37,750 nt of DNA from a virus (IMGVR_UViG_3300046011_002895:1-37750), one strand, 5' to 3'; shown: positions 4,343 through 13,800, numbered from the stretch's first letter. Notes: generated by a model from the sequence alone, not told the origin. Made by a program: numbers and translations.

Positions 4343-5953
4343 CTATCTACGTTCTCTAGATTTAGATGCAACGGGTTCCTGTTTTGTGGGCCCTTTTCTA
4401 GCTTTTAGTCCTTGCACTGAATGCGTCGGTGCTGGTGTATCTATACCCGGCACGGGTTTTGCAGGTTGACTGTATTGATCTTTAGGTTTGCCTGCGTTAA
4501 AACTAAAACTAATTTTACGGCTGGGTTTAGTTCTTGCTGTATAACTATCAGCATCTACTTCGATTCGGCCGTTGAACACTGGTGGCCAGACAACTTTAAA
4601 TTGGCTATAATGCAACCCGCCTTCTTTGTCTGTTTTTGTTTTAGCATAAACTTGAACCAAACTACTTTTGTTCAATACTTGTTTAAAAAAGTCAGTGATT
4701 TTTTCACTGTCTTCATTTAACATACCAGCTACATACTTTGCACAGATTGCTAATAAATGAAATCCTAATTGATATTCTGGATGAGTAGCATCTGGTTGAT
4801 AGGGTATAGTTTCCTTGAGCATTTCCCACCGAGGTGGCAATTGATCTACATGTTTAATATCTTTATTGTAGATACTCATTAAAAAATCTACATCAGAAGG
4901 ATCAAGAATTCCATACTCCTGTGCTAACACTAAAGGCCCTTCAATGGCGCTATTCGTATCTAATATTTCAACTGCATCGATTTCATTTTTGAATTTAGTT
5001 TTAAAATTACTACCAAAATCAGTGTTTTCTAAAGTTTCTGCAATTGTCGCTGTGCTAGGTCTACCGCCGCCCGAACTGTCTTTAACACTAATATCAACTT
5101 TTTCATCTCCAAACCAAATTGTAGCATCAATAAGTTTTTCTGCTTTAGCGGGGAAACTTGCTGCGGTTGCTTGCTGCCAAGTATATCCCATGGGCTTTAA
5201 CAATTGTTCATTCACCATATTGTAATCACCAGTTACAAAATTGCCGCTTTGTAACGCTATAGGTGCTGCTAATTCACTTAGTTTAATTTCAATAGCACTT
5301 TGAAATTCTGCTAGGCCAGGAACCCCAGTAGTATTTCCCAGTTGAACATTCTTAATCAGTTCGGGTAATCCTTTTTTTAACTCTATAGGCATATTACTTT
5401 GAGATAAACCTGCACTTACATTTTGAACTAGTTGTCTAATACTATATTTGGTCCCTTCCTCAACAAAATCTGTAGGCTCAATCGGAATAGCTGCTTTTTT
5501 CATTTGTGCAGTTTGAGCCCACAGTCCAGTTTCTTTAGCAAAATTTGTAGTTTGCCAATAGATACCATTTGGTCCCAAACTTTTTTTGGCTATAAATTTT
5601 TTGGCAAATACATATACGTCGCCTTTACTATTTTTCATAATACAAACCATAGCAGCTCGGCCATAACTAACCCCAAACACATTGACCTGTAATGGATTTA
5701 CTTGTTCTACTATGTCTTGTATTGCAGTATCTAAAGCTGCAGTTCCTTTTTGTTGCGGAGTGTCTTCATATTTGTATTCGGGATCTGGAGGCACAATTTG
5801 AACATCTGTTAATGTATACTCTTCTTTTGTGTTTGCATCAACAAACGGAATGTCTTTTCCGCCTTGAATTTCTATCCATCTACGTGCTATTCCGCCTGTG
5901 CTTTCCTCAAGATCGATAGCTTCAATTAGGTCAATATATTTTCTTAAATCCAT
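4343..5953 (-). CDS. Large hypothetical protein with capsid-targeting-like N-terminus
   Basis: 536 aa from ATG 5953 (MDLRKYIDLIEA); an upstream TTG would add four residues. Known function: none recognised. The N-terminus resembles the short peptide that sends T4 internal proteins into the prohead, with a candidate protease site after LIE (residue 11). The body contains a predicted alpha/beta part (VNVFGVSYGRAAMVCIMKN, about 90-110), a motif DISVKDSSGGGRPS near 285-300, and a Pro/Lys-rich disordered C-terminus ending SKSRERR. The DxxxK spacing of DISVK invites comparison with PD-(D/E)xK nucleases, but the middle acidic residue is missing, so I do not claim it. A late-promoter-like box lies 28 nt upstream, fitting a virion protein. 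Confidence 0.65.
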   Translation of the reverse strand: MDLRKYIDLIEAIDLEESTGGIARRWIEIQGGKDIPFVDANTKEEYTLTDVQIVPPDPEYKYEDTPQQKGTAALDTAIQDIVEQVNPLQVNVFGVSYGRAAMVCIMKNSKGDVYVFAKKFIAKKSLGPNGIYWQTTNFAKETGLWAQTAQMKKAAIPIEPTDFVEEGTKYSIRQLVQNVSAGLSQSNMPIELKKGLPELIKNVQLGNTTGVPGLAEFQSAIEIKLSELAAPIALQSGNFVTGDYNMVNEQLLKPMGYTWQQATAASFPAKAEKLIDATIWFGDEKVDISVKDSSGGGRPSTATIAETLENTDFGSNFKTKFKNEIDAVEILDTNSAIEGPLVLAQEYGILDPSDVDFLMSIYNKDIKHVDQLPPRWEMLKETIPYQPDATHPEYQLGFHLLAICAKYVAGMLNEDSEKITDFFKQVLNKSSLVQVYAKTKTDKEGGLHYSQFKVVWPPVFNGRIEVDADSYTARTKPSRKISFSFNAGKPKDQYSQPAKPVPGIDTPAPTHSVQGLKARKGPTKQEPVASKSRERR

Positions 5954-5981
5954 GGTAATGTCCAAAATAAGTTGTTATTCT

Positions 5982-5989
5982 TATTTATT
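5982..5989 (-). promoter_or_regulatory. Late-promoter-like box (AATAAATA)
   Basis: AATAAATA on the minus strand, 28 nt before the ATG of the 536-aa gene, similar to the T4 late consensus TATAAATA. It lies back-to-back with a plus-strand copy at 6014-6021. Confidence 0.55.
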
Positions 5990-6013
5990 AGTTGTTTTTA
6001 TATTGCAGCGCAA

Positions 6014-6021
6014 CATAAATA
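6014..6021 (+). promoter_or_regulatory. Late-promoter-like box (CATAAATA)
   Basis: CATAAATA on the plus strand, 31 nt before the first of three overlapping mini-genes. Seven of eight positions match T4 TATAAATA. Confidence 0.55.
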
Positions 6022-6052
6022 ATAGTGTTCACAAGACAAAAAAGGAAATCAA

Positions 6053-6205
6053 ATGATAATTTTAAAATGGATCAAAAGTCTATTTAATGACAGTACAGTA
6101 TATGAAAGTAGATTAGAATCGTTTCTTAGTTCAAAAAAGCCCTCATCTGTAGCAGAGATAGAGCATTGGATTACAGAGTTTCACAGACGGGGAGGCATAC
6201 TATGA
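6053..6205 (+). CDS. Mini-gene 1 of 3 (50 aa)
   Basis: Starts MIILKWIKSLFNDS and contains VYESRLESFLSSKKPS then VAEIEHWITEFHRRGG. The segment Y-x-x-x-L-x-x-FL-x-S-K followed by an E-rich helix ending in EFHRR resembles short DUF3563-like phage/bacterial peptides (weak resemblance). A good ribosome site (AAAAAGGAAAT) precedes the ATG by a normal distance. It ends in ATGA, overlapping the next start, which is typical of a genuine coupled operon. Confidence 0.7.
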   Translation: MIILKWIKSLFNDSTVYESRLESFLSSKKPSSVAEIEHWITEFHRRGGIL

Positions 6206-6303
6206 GTAAAATTATTTCTATGTTAGATTTTTTGTTCAGTCTGACAAGTGATATCGCCAAGTTAAGAACAATGTATAAAGCACATCATCGAGATTATCAA
6301 TGA
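6202..6303 (+). CDS. Mini-gene 2 of 3 (33 aa)
   Basis: Sequence begins MSKIISMLDFLFSLTSD and ends HHRDYQ. The N-terminal half is hydrophobic/amphipathic and could touch a membrane; the second half is basic. It shares ATGA overlaps with the mini-genes on both sides. Function unknown. Confidence 0.6.
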   Translation: MSKIISMLDFLFSLTSDIAKLRTMYKAHHRDYQ

Positions 6304-6380
6304 TAGCCAATTGGATTCCAATGACCGATGATGACTGGGATTGGGTAAACGGAAAAGTTCCTACTCCTAAAAAACAATAA
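6300..6380 (+). CDS. Mini-gene 3 of 3 (26 aa)
   Basis: MIANWIPMTDDDWDWVNGKV then PTPKKQ and stop. It is acidic and Trp-rich. It begins in the ATGA overlap of mini-gene 2 and stops one base before the stop of the convergent cytidylyltransferase-cupin gene. Function unknown; reality rests on the overlap pattern. Confidence 0.5.
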   Translation: MIANWIPMTDDDWDWVNGKVPTPKKQ

Positions 6381-7145
6381 TTACTTTCGTTCAATGTCCT
6401 CTTCTGCACAGTTTTCACCATACTGGATTTCAATTATTTTTAGAGGCTGGTCTGTTTCATTACAAAGCATATGCCACTGATTAAATTCGATCCATGTATG
6501 TTGATGACGTGCAGGACTGGCCATTAAATCATAATCAGTGTCGTAAGGATCCACAGTATAAACTGTAGCTTCTCCTTCTGCAACAAACCAAAATTCAGCA
6601 CGTTCTCGATGTCTTTGCATACTTAAACACATTTTTGGTTCGACGGTTAATTCTTTGACTTTTACATGTGTATCCACATTGTGGAGAATTCTATAATACC
6701 CCCAAGGTCTTTTCGTTTTGGGTGACTTCCATTCATCCAATAACCATCTACTACTGTTTAACTTATCTGTGCCACCCACACCAAATACAAATTCTAAGTT
6801 TGGATCCTGGACATCCATCTCCGGAATATTTGTTTCTGTACGATCACCACCATTAGCAAAGATAATTGTGTCAGATGGATAGTTAAGTCTTACTTTTCGA
6901 ATGGCGTTTTTTGCAGTTCCATCGCTGTCATTAAACTCAACTGTGCCGTCTACCATTTTAAGATTTCGAACAATAGTTTGCCTATCTTTAAACTTCATAA
7001 ACGGTCTGCTTTTTTTCTTAGCTAACCACTCATCACTGTTTATTCCTACAATCAGAATATCACCTAATTTTTTTGCTTCTTTGAAATATTCAATATGTCC
7101 CGAATGAAGCGGATCAAACCCGCCAGTGCATAGTACAACTTTCAT
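6381..7145 (-). CDS. Cytidylyltransferase-cupin fusion (nucleotidyltransferase + phosphomannose-isomerase-type cupin)
   Basis: 254 aa in two parts. Residues 1 to about 135 form a nucleotidyltransferase of the cytidylyltransferase/HldE-TagD type: the Rossmann start MKVVLCTGGFDPLHSGH with catalytic HxGH at 14-17, then DILIVGINSDEW. Residues about 143-254 form a cupin like the isomerase half of type-II mannose-6-phosphate isomerase/ManC: KRPWGYYRIL, a metal-binding-type core LSMQRHRERAEFWFVAEG, and the terminal IIEIQYGENCAEEDIERK. The first half would activate a sugar- or alditol-phosphate with a nucleotide, the second would isomerise or bind a sugar phosphate; the pairing suggests synthesis of an activated sugar for surface or virion glycans (inference). 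The start overlaps the upstream gene by 4 nt. Confidence 0.82.
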   Translation of the reverse strand: MKVVLCTGGFDPLHSGHIEYFKEAKKLGDILIVGINSDEWLAKKKSRPFMKFKDRQTIVRNLKMVDGTVEFNDSDGTAKNAIRKVRLNYPSDTIIFANGGDRTETNIPEMDVQDPNLEFVFGVGGTDKLNSSRWLLDEWKSPKTKRPWGYYRILHNVDTHVKVKELTVEPKMCLSMQRHRERAEFWFVAEGEATVYTVDPYDTDYDLMASPARHQHTWIEFNQWHMLCNETDQPLKIIEIQYGENCAEEDIERK

Positions 7146-7594
7146 AATGATACGTCTTCCATTCCTGATGTTCTCAATCTACTTATGTGACCTAACATAA
7201 AGTTTTTACTTTCTAATCCTTTCATTAGGCCTAACCATTTATTTCTTAATAATGCAACTTCATTTATAATAGTTTCAAAATCTATAACTTCATCTTCACC
7301 GTCTACATACTTTTCGGCATCTCTGCTCGTTAAAGCTCTAGGATAATTTTCAAGATATTTTTGAAAATGTCGTTTACGTATTTTCCTTAATTGCAAATTC
7401 AAATAATTCAGTACCGCCTCAATTTCTTGGAGCTGATTGAATCTATGTTCAGTTACACCTGGCAAATTGGCAATATTGCGTTCTAAATGTCCTTTGATGC
7501 CACATTCGAATTTAGCTTCTGCCAATTCATTTTCGTAATGAACAATAAAGGCAGGTATACTGCCTAAGTCAGATACTACTCGGTTATACCACAT
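7142..7594 (-). CDS. Hypothetical protein in the UvsY position (candidate recombination mediator)
   Basis: 150 aa, strongly helical and charged. A core LQLRKIRKRHFQKYLENYPR followed by RALTSRDAEKYVDGEDEV and NKWLGLMKGLESKNFML looks conserved. It does not show the T4 UvsY sequence pattern that I know, but its size (UvsY is 137 aa), helical character and place two genes after uvsX make it a candidate recombination mediator. It overlaps the fusion gene by ATGA and follows the small acidic gene without a gap (TAAATG), so the four genes uvsX to fusion form one tightly coupled unit. Confidence 0.55.
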   Translation of the reverse strand: MWYNRVVSDLGSIPAFIVHYENELAEAKFECGIKGHLERNIANLPGVTEHRFNQLQEIEAVLNYLNLQLRKIRKRHFQKYLENYPRALTSRDAEKYVDGEDEVIDFETIINEVALLRNKWLGLMKGLESKNFMLGHISRLRTSGMEDVSL

Positions 7595-7825
7595 TTATTC
7601 TTCGTAGTCAGGATCTTCTTCATCTTCTTCGTAGTTTCCTGCGTACTCATCAAAACTACGTTTGGTATAACTGTCAACTCCACTGAATTCTTTTAATTCT
7701 TTATCCCCTAGTAAGTCGACCAATACGCTCATTAAATTATCGCTAGCTTCCTGACGATCTTTTTGTGGAATATATTGTTTTAAAATACTATATGTTTCTG
7801 TAATTACATCAATGTCTATGCTCAT
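7595..7825 (-). CDS. Small acidic hypothetical protein next to uvsX
   Basis: 76 aa: a helical N-terminal part (TETYSILKQYIPQKDRQEAS, then DNLMSVLVDLLGDKEL) and a very acidic tail (YEEDEEDPDYEE). The tail resembles the acidic ends by which phage replication proteins contact partners, but no family is recognised. It overlaps the uvsX stop by ATGA and is followed without spacing by the UvsY-position gene, so it is probably part of the recombination machinery. Confidence 0.65.
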   Translation of the reverse strand: MSIDIDVITETYSILKQYIPQKDRQEASDNLMSVLVDLLGDKELKEFSGVDSYTKRSFDEYAGNYEEDEEDPDYEE

Positions 7826-8877
7826 GATTCAATATCCTGTGTTTGGGACAGTTTATGAGGATTTTCCACATAGTCTTTCATAATTCGATCTAGAGTTTGA
7901 TCATCATTTCTTTCCCAAGCTTTCCGAAACTGTTTAATTACGGTCCCGTCTGCCAATGTATATTTAAGACTATTACCATCTTTTTGCAATAATCCTTTTG
8001 CTTCAAACATATCAACTAGACCACTATGAGGATTCATACCAGTTTCATAAGGAATTTTAATTTGTACACCTTCAAAAGGTTTGGCATATCGAGTTTTCAT
8101 AATCTTACAAGCAGCGCGAATTCCCCGCACTTCAGAAATTTTGTTCCCTTCGTCGTCTTCTTTAAGTTTAAGTTTACGCATTGCAACCACAATACTGGAT
8201 GCATAGATAAAACCTTGACCACCACTAATCTTATCATCCGGGTCAAACATATCCTGACTGGCATAGGTATGATTAGTTGCTACTAGTCCGATATTTAAAT
8301 CACCAAATTGATTAACACAATTACGAACTAATGCAGTCAATGCTTTGGGTTTGCGTCCCATGTCGCCTTTAAGATCACCTGCATCAAATTGATTGACATC
8401 AGTGGGAGTAAGTAACATGCCTAAACTATCAAGAACAAATAAAACTTTAGGCCTATCTGTTTCAGGAATAGTTTTATATTCTTTAACAAATTCACTAATC
8501 ATTTTAGCTACATCATCAATCATGGCCATGTTAAGCTTAAGCAATTTATCTTCAGTTGTATCCACTCCTAATGCATGGAGCCAACTTTCATCCAAAGCAT
8601 TTTCTGTATCTATTAGAATACAGTAAATTCCTGCTTGTTGTGCATTACGAATTAGATTGCCTGAACAAATAAAACTTTTACCAGCTCCAGATTCACCTGC
8701 AAATACTGTGACTTTTCCCAAAGGAATTCCCTTATGAAAATCACCACTTACAAGATAATTCAGTGCATAATTGCCTGTGCTAATCCAAGTATCGGGGTCA
8801 CGAAATCCTACACTAATACCGTCTATGCTTTTTGTAATGCTTTTACGAAATTTACTTAAATCAAAAGGTTTAACCAT
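7822..8877 (-). CDS. uvsX: UvsX RecA-like recombinase
   Basis: 351 aa, close to T4 UvsX (about 390). It forms filaments on single-stranded DNA and carries out strand exchange in recombination-dependent phage replication. Visible motifs: Walker A GESGAGKS (61-68), catalytic Glu in DTENALD (near 92), Walker B LFVLDS (146-151), then a RecA-type glutamine/asparagine switch region (IGLVATNHTYAS) and DNA-binding-loop-like GGQGFIYASS. A good ribosome site (AAGGA) precedes ATG 8877. It is followed by two overlapping genes, and gp32 lies two genes upstream, so DNA pairing and ssDNA-binding functions are clustered. Confidence 0.95.
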   Translation of the reverse strand: MVKPFDLSKFRKSITKSIDGISVGFRDPDTWISTGNYALNYLVSGDFHKGIPLGKVTVFAGESGAGKSFICSGNLIRNAQQAGIYCILIDTENALDESWLHALGVDTTEDKLLKLNMAMIDDVAKMISEFVKEYKTIPETDRPKVLFVLDSLGMLLTPTDVNQFDAGDLKGDMGRKPKALTALVRNCVNQFGDLNIGLVATNHTYASQDMFDPDDKISGGQGFIYASSIVVAMRKLKLKEDDEGNKISEVRGIRAACKIMKTRYAKPFEGVQIKIPYETGMNPHSGLVDMFEAKGLLQKDGNSLKYTLADGTVIKQFRKAWERNDDQTLDRIMKDYVENPHKLSQTQDIES

Positions 8878-8879
8878 AA

Positions 8880-9692
8880 TCAGTCCTTAATAATTATTTG
8901 TTTAATATGTTTATTATCTGTAATTTTAGTATAAGTTGTATCTAAATCCAAGACTTTTCCCAAACAAATTATACCGTGCCCTAAAGATTTGTTAAAAGGA
9001 TCAATATTATTTTTTTCAAGCCAATTTATGTATTGAGAATTTTTAGTCATACTAAAACCACTAAACAATAAACTAGCTTCCCCACTGTAATAATGCAAAT
9101 TTTTAAATCCTTGATAACTAATATCTAACCCATCTTTGTATAAGTCAAAATAATTTTTACCTAACTCGGCATAATGCAGAATCAATGTTCCCGGTTCGCA
9201 TTCGAATTGAAAATAATCATAATCATCTTCACTGAATCCGTAACGCCGATATTGGTCTTTGTTAAAACTAATGTAAAAAGATTGCTTACCGTAAGACTCA
9301 AACGCATGGACATAAAAATTTAAATCTCTGATAGCAGATTTTAATTCATGATTGGCTATTACGAATAGTCTTGTTGGTTTATTGTATTCCCCACTCAAGC
9401 TTTCAAACTTTTGATGCAAATAATTAAAATATTCCTGGGGTTGTTCATCTAAATTTTGCCGTATTTCTATAAAATTTTTTAAGTATTTGTTAATTGTAAC
9501 ACAGGCTGCTGTTAAACGATTTTGAATATTTTGTTTGTTCTTAAAAGCAGTAAAAGCCTCGTCTTGATTAAAATCACAGTTGTTTAGGCACCATCTTAAT
9601 TCATTTATCCATTTTTCGGTAAATGGATTTTGATAAAGTGAGATATCAAAAGACACCTCACCTTTAGTGCCTAAAACAACTGTTAGATGCAT
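8880..9692 (-). CDS. Hypothetical protein between gp32 and uvsX
   Basis: 270 aa, no recognised function. It contains a helical N-terminal half with YFNYLHQKFESLSGEYNKP (about 108-126), a pattern (Y/LNxLHxxFExLxG) that I have seen in uncharacterised phage and bacterial proteins. The aromatic-rich second half has YYSGEASLLFSGFSM and ends DNKHIKQIIIKD. It lies 9 nt after gp32 and 2 nt before the uvsX start, so it is co-expressed with the replication/recombination genes. No transmembrane segment is evident. Confidence 0.65.
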   Translation of the reverse strand: MHLTVVLGTKGEVSFDISLYQNPFTEKWINELRWCLNNCDFNQDEAFTAFKNKQNIQNRLTAACVTINKYLKNFIEIRQNLDEQPQEYFNYLHQKFESLSGEYNKPTRLFVIANHELKSAIRDLNFYVHAFESYGKQSFYISFNKDQYRRYGFSEDDYDYFQFECEPGTLILHYAELGKNYFDLYKDGLDISYQGFKNLHYYSGEASLLFSGFSMTKNSQYINWLEKNNIDPFNKSLGHGIICLGKVLDLDTTYTKITDNKHIKQIIIKD

Positions 9693-9701
9693 TTTACTGC
9701 A

Positions 9702-10709
9702 TTATGATTTTTGACGATTACGAATCATTGCCAAAATATCTTCTGCACGTTGGCTGGCAGGTTTTGTTGCTTGCACAGGCGCAGTAGGTGCAGGTGTATC
9801 CTCTACATCAAAAGGAGGCTCATCATCTTCAACCTTAGCTACTGGAGCAGGACGACTTTGTGCAACTGGCTTTACAGCAGGTGCATCATCATCCGCACTG
9901 CGATTAGTTGAACCTGAGTTCATCATACCTGCAGGCTTAAAATATGCTCCCCAGCGATCCATATCAAACGGTTCACCGTTAACACTGGCTTCAAACATTT
10001 CCTTAATGATTTTCAGTTCCTGTTCACTGGGCTTTTTAGGCAGAAAATCAGCAAGATTGTAAAGACCAAACTTTTCGATTGCATCACGTTCTGCTTGGGT
10101 AAGTGCACTTTCTTTTCTTGCCCAAGTACTAGTACTGTAATCAGCATATCCACCTTTGCTGGTTTTCTTGACATTGAAATCAAGACCACCCTCATAGTCA
10201 GTAGGCATGTTTTCCAGTTCAGGATCCATCAAAGCGTTTTTAACAAGGTTAAAAATTTGCGGACTGATAATGAAACGACGAATTGGATTGTCGATTGCTT
10301 TTTCATCGTTCAACGGATTTTCACGAACAAATCCTTGAAACAAATAAGATTTTTTTTTCCAATACTTGCGACCCATTTCCTCGAGACTTTTGTCTTTAAA
10401 CCATGTACGAACTTCTGCAAGAATTGGACATGCTTCACCCCACATTTCCACACAGGGTACTTGAACAAAAGTGGGCTTGCTATCAACTTGGCCTTTTACA
10501 CCAGCAAAAGGCAATTTGATCATTAGTCGCTCGACCCAGAAAAAAGTGTTTTTGGTATTTGCGTCAGGAAGAAAACGTACACGAGCAGTAGTACCTTCAG
10601 GAATGTTCCAATGGGCATAAATGCCATTGTCACCACCACTGCTGTTACCCTGGGATTTGTTTTCTTGTGCTTGAAGTTTTGCGCGGATTTCCGCAAGTGA
10701 AGTTGCCAT
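9702..10709 (-). CDS. gp32: gp32 single-stranded DNA-binding protein
   Basis: 335 aa (T4 gp32 is 301). It coats single-stranded DNA during replication and recombination and contacts UvsX, UvsY and polymerase. The sequence shows a basic N-terminal segment, the characteristic start of the core YAHWNIPEGTTARVRFLPD (about 31-49), aromatic DNA-binding residues (KYWKKKSYLFQGFV), and a C-terminal disordered tail with an acidic patch (DDEPPFDVED) and Pro/Ala-rich linker. Two cysteines (PCVEMWGEACPI) sit where T4 gp32 has its zinc site, but a full Cys3-His set is not evident. Strong ribosome site AAAGGAG at normal spacing. It has its own sigma70-like promoter and a hairpin at the predicted mRNA 5' end. 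Confidence 0.93.
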   Translation of the reverse strand: MATSLAEIRAKLQAQENKSQGNSSGGDNGIYAHWNIPEGTTARVRFLPDANTKNTFFWVERLMIKLPFAGVKGQVDSKPTFVQVPCVEMWGEACPILAEVRTWFKDKSLEEMGRKYWKKKSYLFQGFVRENPLNDEKAIDNPIRRFIISPQIFNLVKNALMDPELENMPTDYEGGLDFNVKKTSKGGYADYSTSTWARKESALTQAERDAIEKFGLYNLADFLPKKPSEQELKIIKEMFEASVNGEPFDMDRWGAYFKPAGMMNSGSTNRSADDDAPAVKPVAQSRPAPVAKVEDDEPPFDVEDTPAPTAPVQATKPASQRAEDILAMIRNRQKS

Positions 10710-10740
10710 AATAAGTTCTCCTTTGTTTTACCATGATTAT

Positions 10741-10764
10741 GTGCCAAGATACTAACTTGCACCC
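10741..10764 (-). promoter_or_regulatory. Stem-loop at the predicted 5' end of gp32 mRNA
   Basis: GTGCAAG (10762-10756) can pair with CTTGGCAC (10748-10741), with one bulged G, around TTAGTAT. From the promoter at 10771-10798 the transcript would begin close to this stem. A second, overlapping palindrome CTTGCA-GGG-TGCAAG (10756-10770) spans the start site and could be a DNA operator. Confidence 0.45.
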
Positions 10765-10770
10765 TGCAAG

Positions 10771-10798
10771 TCTATAACAAATGTATTTAGTCTGTCAA
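10771..10798 (-). promoter_or_regulatory. Sigma70-type promoter for gp32
   Basis: On the minus strand TTGACA (10793-10798), 16-nt spacer, TATAGA (10771-10776). It is in the 168-nt gap between the 1172-aa gene and gp32 and fits early/middle expression of the replication genes. Confidence 0.7.
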
Positions 10799-10877
10799 TA
10801 CTAAAACTTAAAATATCGTTGAGCACAGAGTAACTGTACAGTCAAATTTGAAAAGATTCAAATTTTATTTTACCAAA

Positions 10878-13800
10878 TTATTTTTTTGACTTGTTGCCCC
10901 AATTTTTGGCGCCCATGTTGCGGCATCTTTCCATCGCTCCACTGGCATACGCACTTGGAATAACTTTATATCTTGCTTTTACTTTATAATAGCAAGCATC
11001 CTTTTTTTCAGCCAAAGCAGAGCTACTGTATGCTGGTCCGCCGCATTCTGGGCAACTTATTCGACCTTCCGTCAAACCATGCTTTTCGGCAATGTCATTA
11101 AGATCGACTCCACGCTCACTTGCAAATTCAGTAAAATCAGCGTCAATGTCAAATTCATATGCATTGTATAGTGCAGTAAAACCTTTGGCCATGTCTTGTT
11201 GGAATGCTTTATATATTTCTGCAATAGTTTCCCGATCTTCTGGTTCTTCTCTAGTTTTAATAAACTCTTTCAACAGAGATAAAATTATCTTTGTTTCATT
11301 GCTGATTTTTTTTGTCTGTACGGTCTGTGTTTTATTAAATGCTTGATAGATATCTTGTTTGACATTGAATCCCTGGTCCATGAGTTGTTCTGCTACATGA
11401 TCTCTAACAAAGGTATCCATGGCATAAAATGCTTTGATACCTGCTGCCATTCCTGATGATATAAATGTTTGACCAACTTTGATGATCTTGGCAGCATCAG
11501 CCCCGTCGCCTTCATCGTTATACATCTCAACATAATCTTGGCCGATTTCGATGATAGCATTGCCGTAGTCTAGAGGTCCATTTCCACCCTGGCCGTCACC
11601 AGTAGCAAATTCATTTAATGAATCTTCCGCCACACCTTGCTGGACTTGCGCCACTTCAACTTTACCTGCTTGTACTTCACGCTCGTAGCCATGATTGCGA
11701 GCCCAACTTAATCCGGTTTTCATAGCCGCCTCTTTATTACTGACCCCACCAAACTTTATCATTGGCTCACCGTTGATCATTACTTGCCATTCAATGTTGC
11801 GCGGTGAATCGGGTTTATATTTTTCTGGATCGTAAGGTTTATGGGGTGGCACTTTTTGACCTGAACCTACATTATGTGATCCACCTGCTCTTGAGATTTG
11901 CTGTTTAGCTTGCCATACTTCGTGCCATAGTATGTCAACTAATTTACTACCTAACTCTTCTTCTGCCCACTCTAGCATACTTTCTCTAAATTCTGTATCG
12001 TAACTAAAGACTGTATCTGCAAGATCAAACCAATTTGGAGAATTATTACTGCGTAGTTTATCATACGCTTCTCTAACATCAGAAAGATCTTGCTTCCAAT
12101 TTATTTCTTCTGGTTCTTCTTCGTCATAGTCAGTATCTTGAGCAGTTCCTAATGATATCATTACACCAGATAAAAACTTCTTTACTGCTGATACTGTTTT
12201 AGGAGGAGCAGGCTTGAAGAATTTTGCATAAGTTTGCTTCATCAAATCACTGTAATAATTTTCCGCCAAACCTTGCTGACCCTGGCTTATTCTGTGCAGA
12301 GTATTCAATTCATCCACTAGTGCCTGCCCGGCCTTTTTGATATCTCCTGTATGTTTCATTACAGTGTATGCAGTTTCGATAGCCGCCATCATTTGTTCTT
12401 CAGAAGGTTGCCATCCTTTTTTCGGATCTAAAACTCTTTTAAATAACTGCATTAAACCGGGCAATGTTTTTATTAGATGTGCTCTATATTCTTCTGCTGC
12501 TTGATCATGCTGGCCTTCGTTCATTCTTCCTGATAATCTATTCAGTGCACGATCTAGTCCTCGTTCTCTTTTTCGATCAACTGGGGTATCGAAAGGGGCC
12601 TTATTATACTGATCACCTGCACGGCCCGATTTAAAACTGTCACTGGTAGATCGAAGTAGTTGATCTTGAACATTAGCTTTAATATACTTTTTTAATAGTT
12701 CTTTACTTACTTCGTTTATAGATTCTTTTTTTGTTTTAACATTAATTGCTGCGCCTGTTCGTTCTGCATTAGGATCTTCTCTGCGCTTTCTCCGAGCTGC
12801 ACTGGCACGGCCTTTCTTGCCTAGTGCATGTGCTTTAGCTTGTGGTAAACATTTTGGCTTGCCTTCACTGCTATCACCTCGAGCACAGTCACCGCGAATT
12901 TTTCCGTCAGGTCCAAATCGCACCCATTTTTCTTTAAACCATTTGCGCAGATTTTCAGTTAATTCTTGCTGTCTTTTTTTTTGCTCCATTACCCCCTTAC
13001 CGCCGGGTAATTCTCTATCAAACGTAGTGCTACCATAAACTCCATAGCCATAATCGTAAACTCCCATCTTTGGGAATTTCATTTTAGGAAATTTTAGGCT
13101 GATCCAGTCTTTAGCACGTTCTATTTCGTCTTTGCTTTCAAAGTAGTAAACACCATCTTCAAATTTAAACTCAAAACCTTTTTCATTTAAAAGTCCAGCA
13201 AGATTTTGATTTTCATTGTCATCTACTATGTTCTCTGCACTGTCACGCTCAACATTTTGTAAACTGTTAGCAAAAGGACTTTTAACATTTATATCTGCAG
13301 AATCTTCTTCTATATCTTCTGCATCCATTGCTTGTTTTTTATTGTCCTTATCTGTGGGATTTTCCTCAAACTCTCTTACTATATCATTCGCCCAAGATTC
13401 GAATTCCTGTTCTGTGGCCATTTTACGACGATGATACTCTCTAAATACAACTGGCAAAGCATTAGTAATTCTATCATCGAATACTTTTCTTACAAACCGT
13501 TCTCTCAATTCAGTCAGATCAAATTCAGTTTCTTCCAACACTTCTGGTTGCCATAATTCTCGATATTGATCGTAACCGCGCTGACTGCGAATTAGATGTA
13601 AATCACTATGCAATCTGCCGTAATGATCTATGGCACTTTCTACCATTTGCTGAGTTTCAATGTCTTCAAATGTTCTACCGCGCATGTTGCGAACAAACAT
13701 GCGAAGGTCGGCCATCTCTTTAATCATTCGTCCTATATGCTGGGAAAAGTCGTCGTGCAGTTGTCCGCCATTTTTTACATGTCTTGCGTAAGCTCTTGCA

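Noticed and set aside
4343-5953. PD-(D/E)xK nuclease call for the 536-aa protein
   Set aside because: DISVK has only part of the motif and no supporting acidic residue could be placed with confidence.
6236-6433. Minus-strand open frame of 65 codons
   Set aside because: It is antisense to the mini-genes and overlaps the fusion gene end; no ribosome site.
10095-10526. Plus-strand open frame of 143 codons antisense to gp32
   Set aside because: gp32 is clearly the coding strand; the antisense peptide is Phe/Thr-rich without family features.
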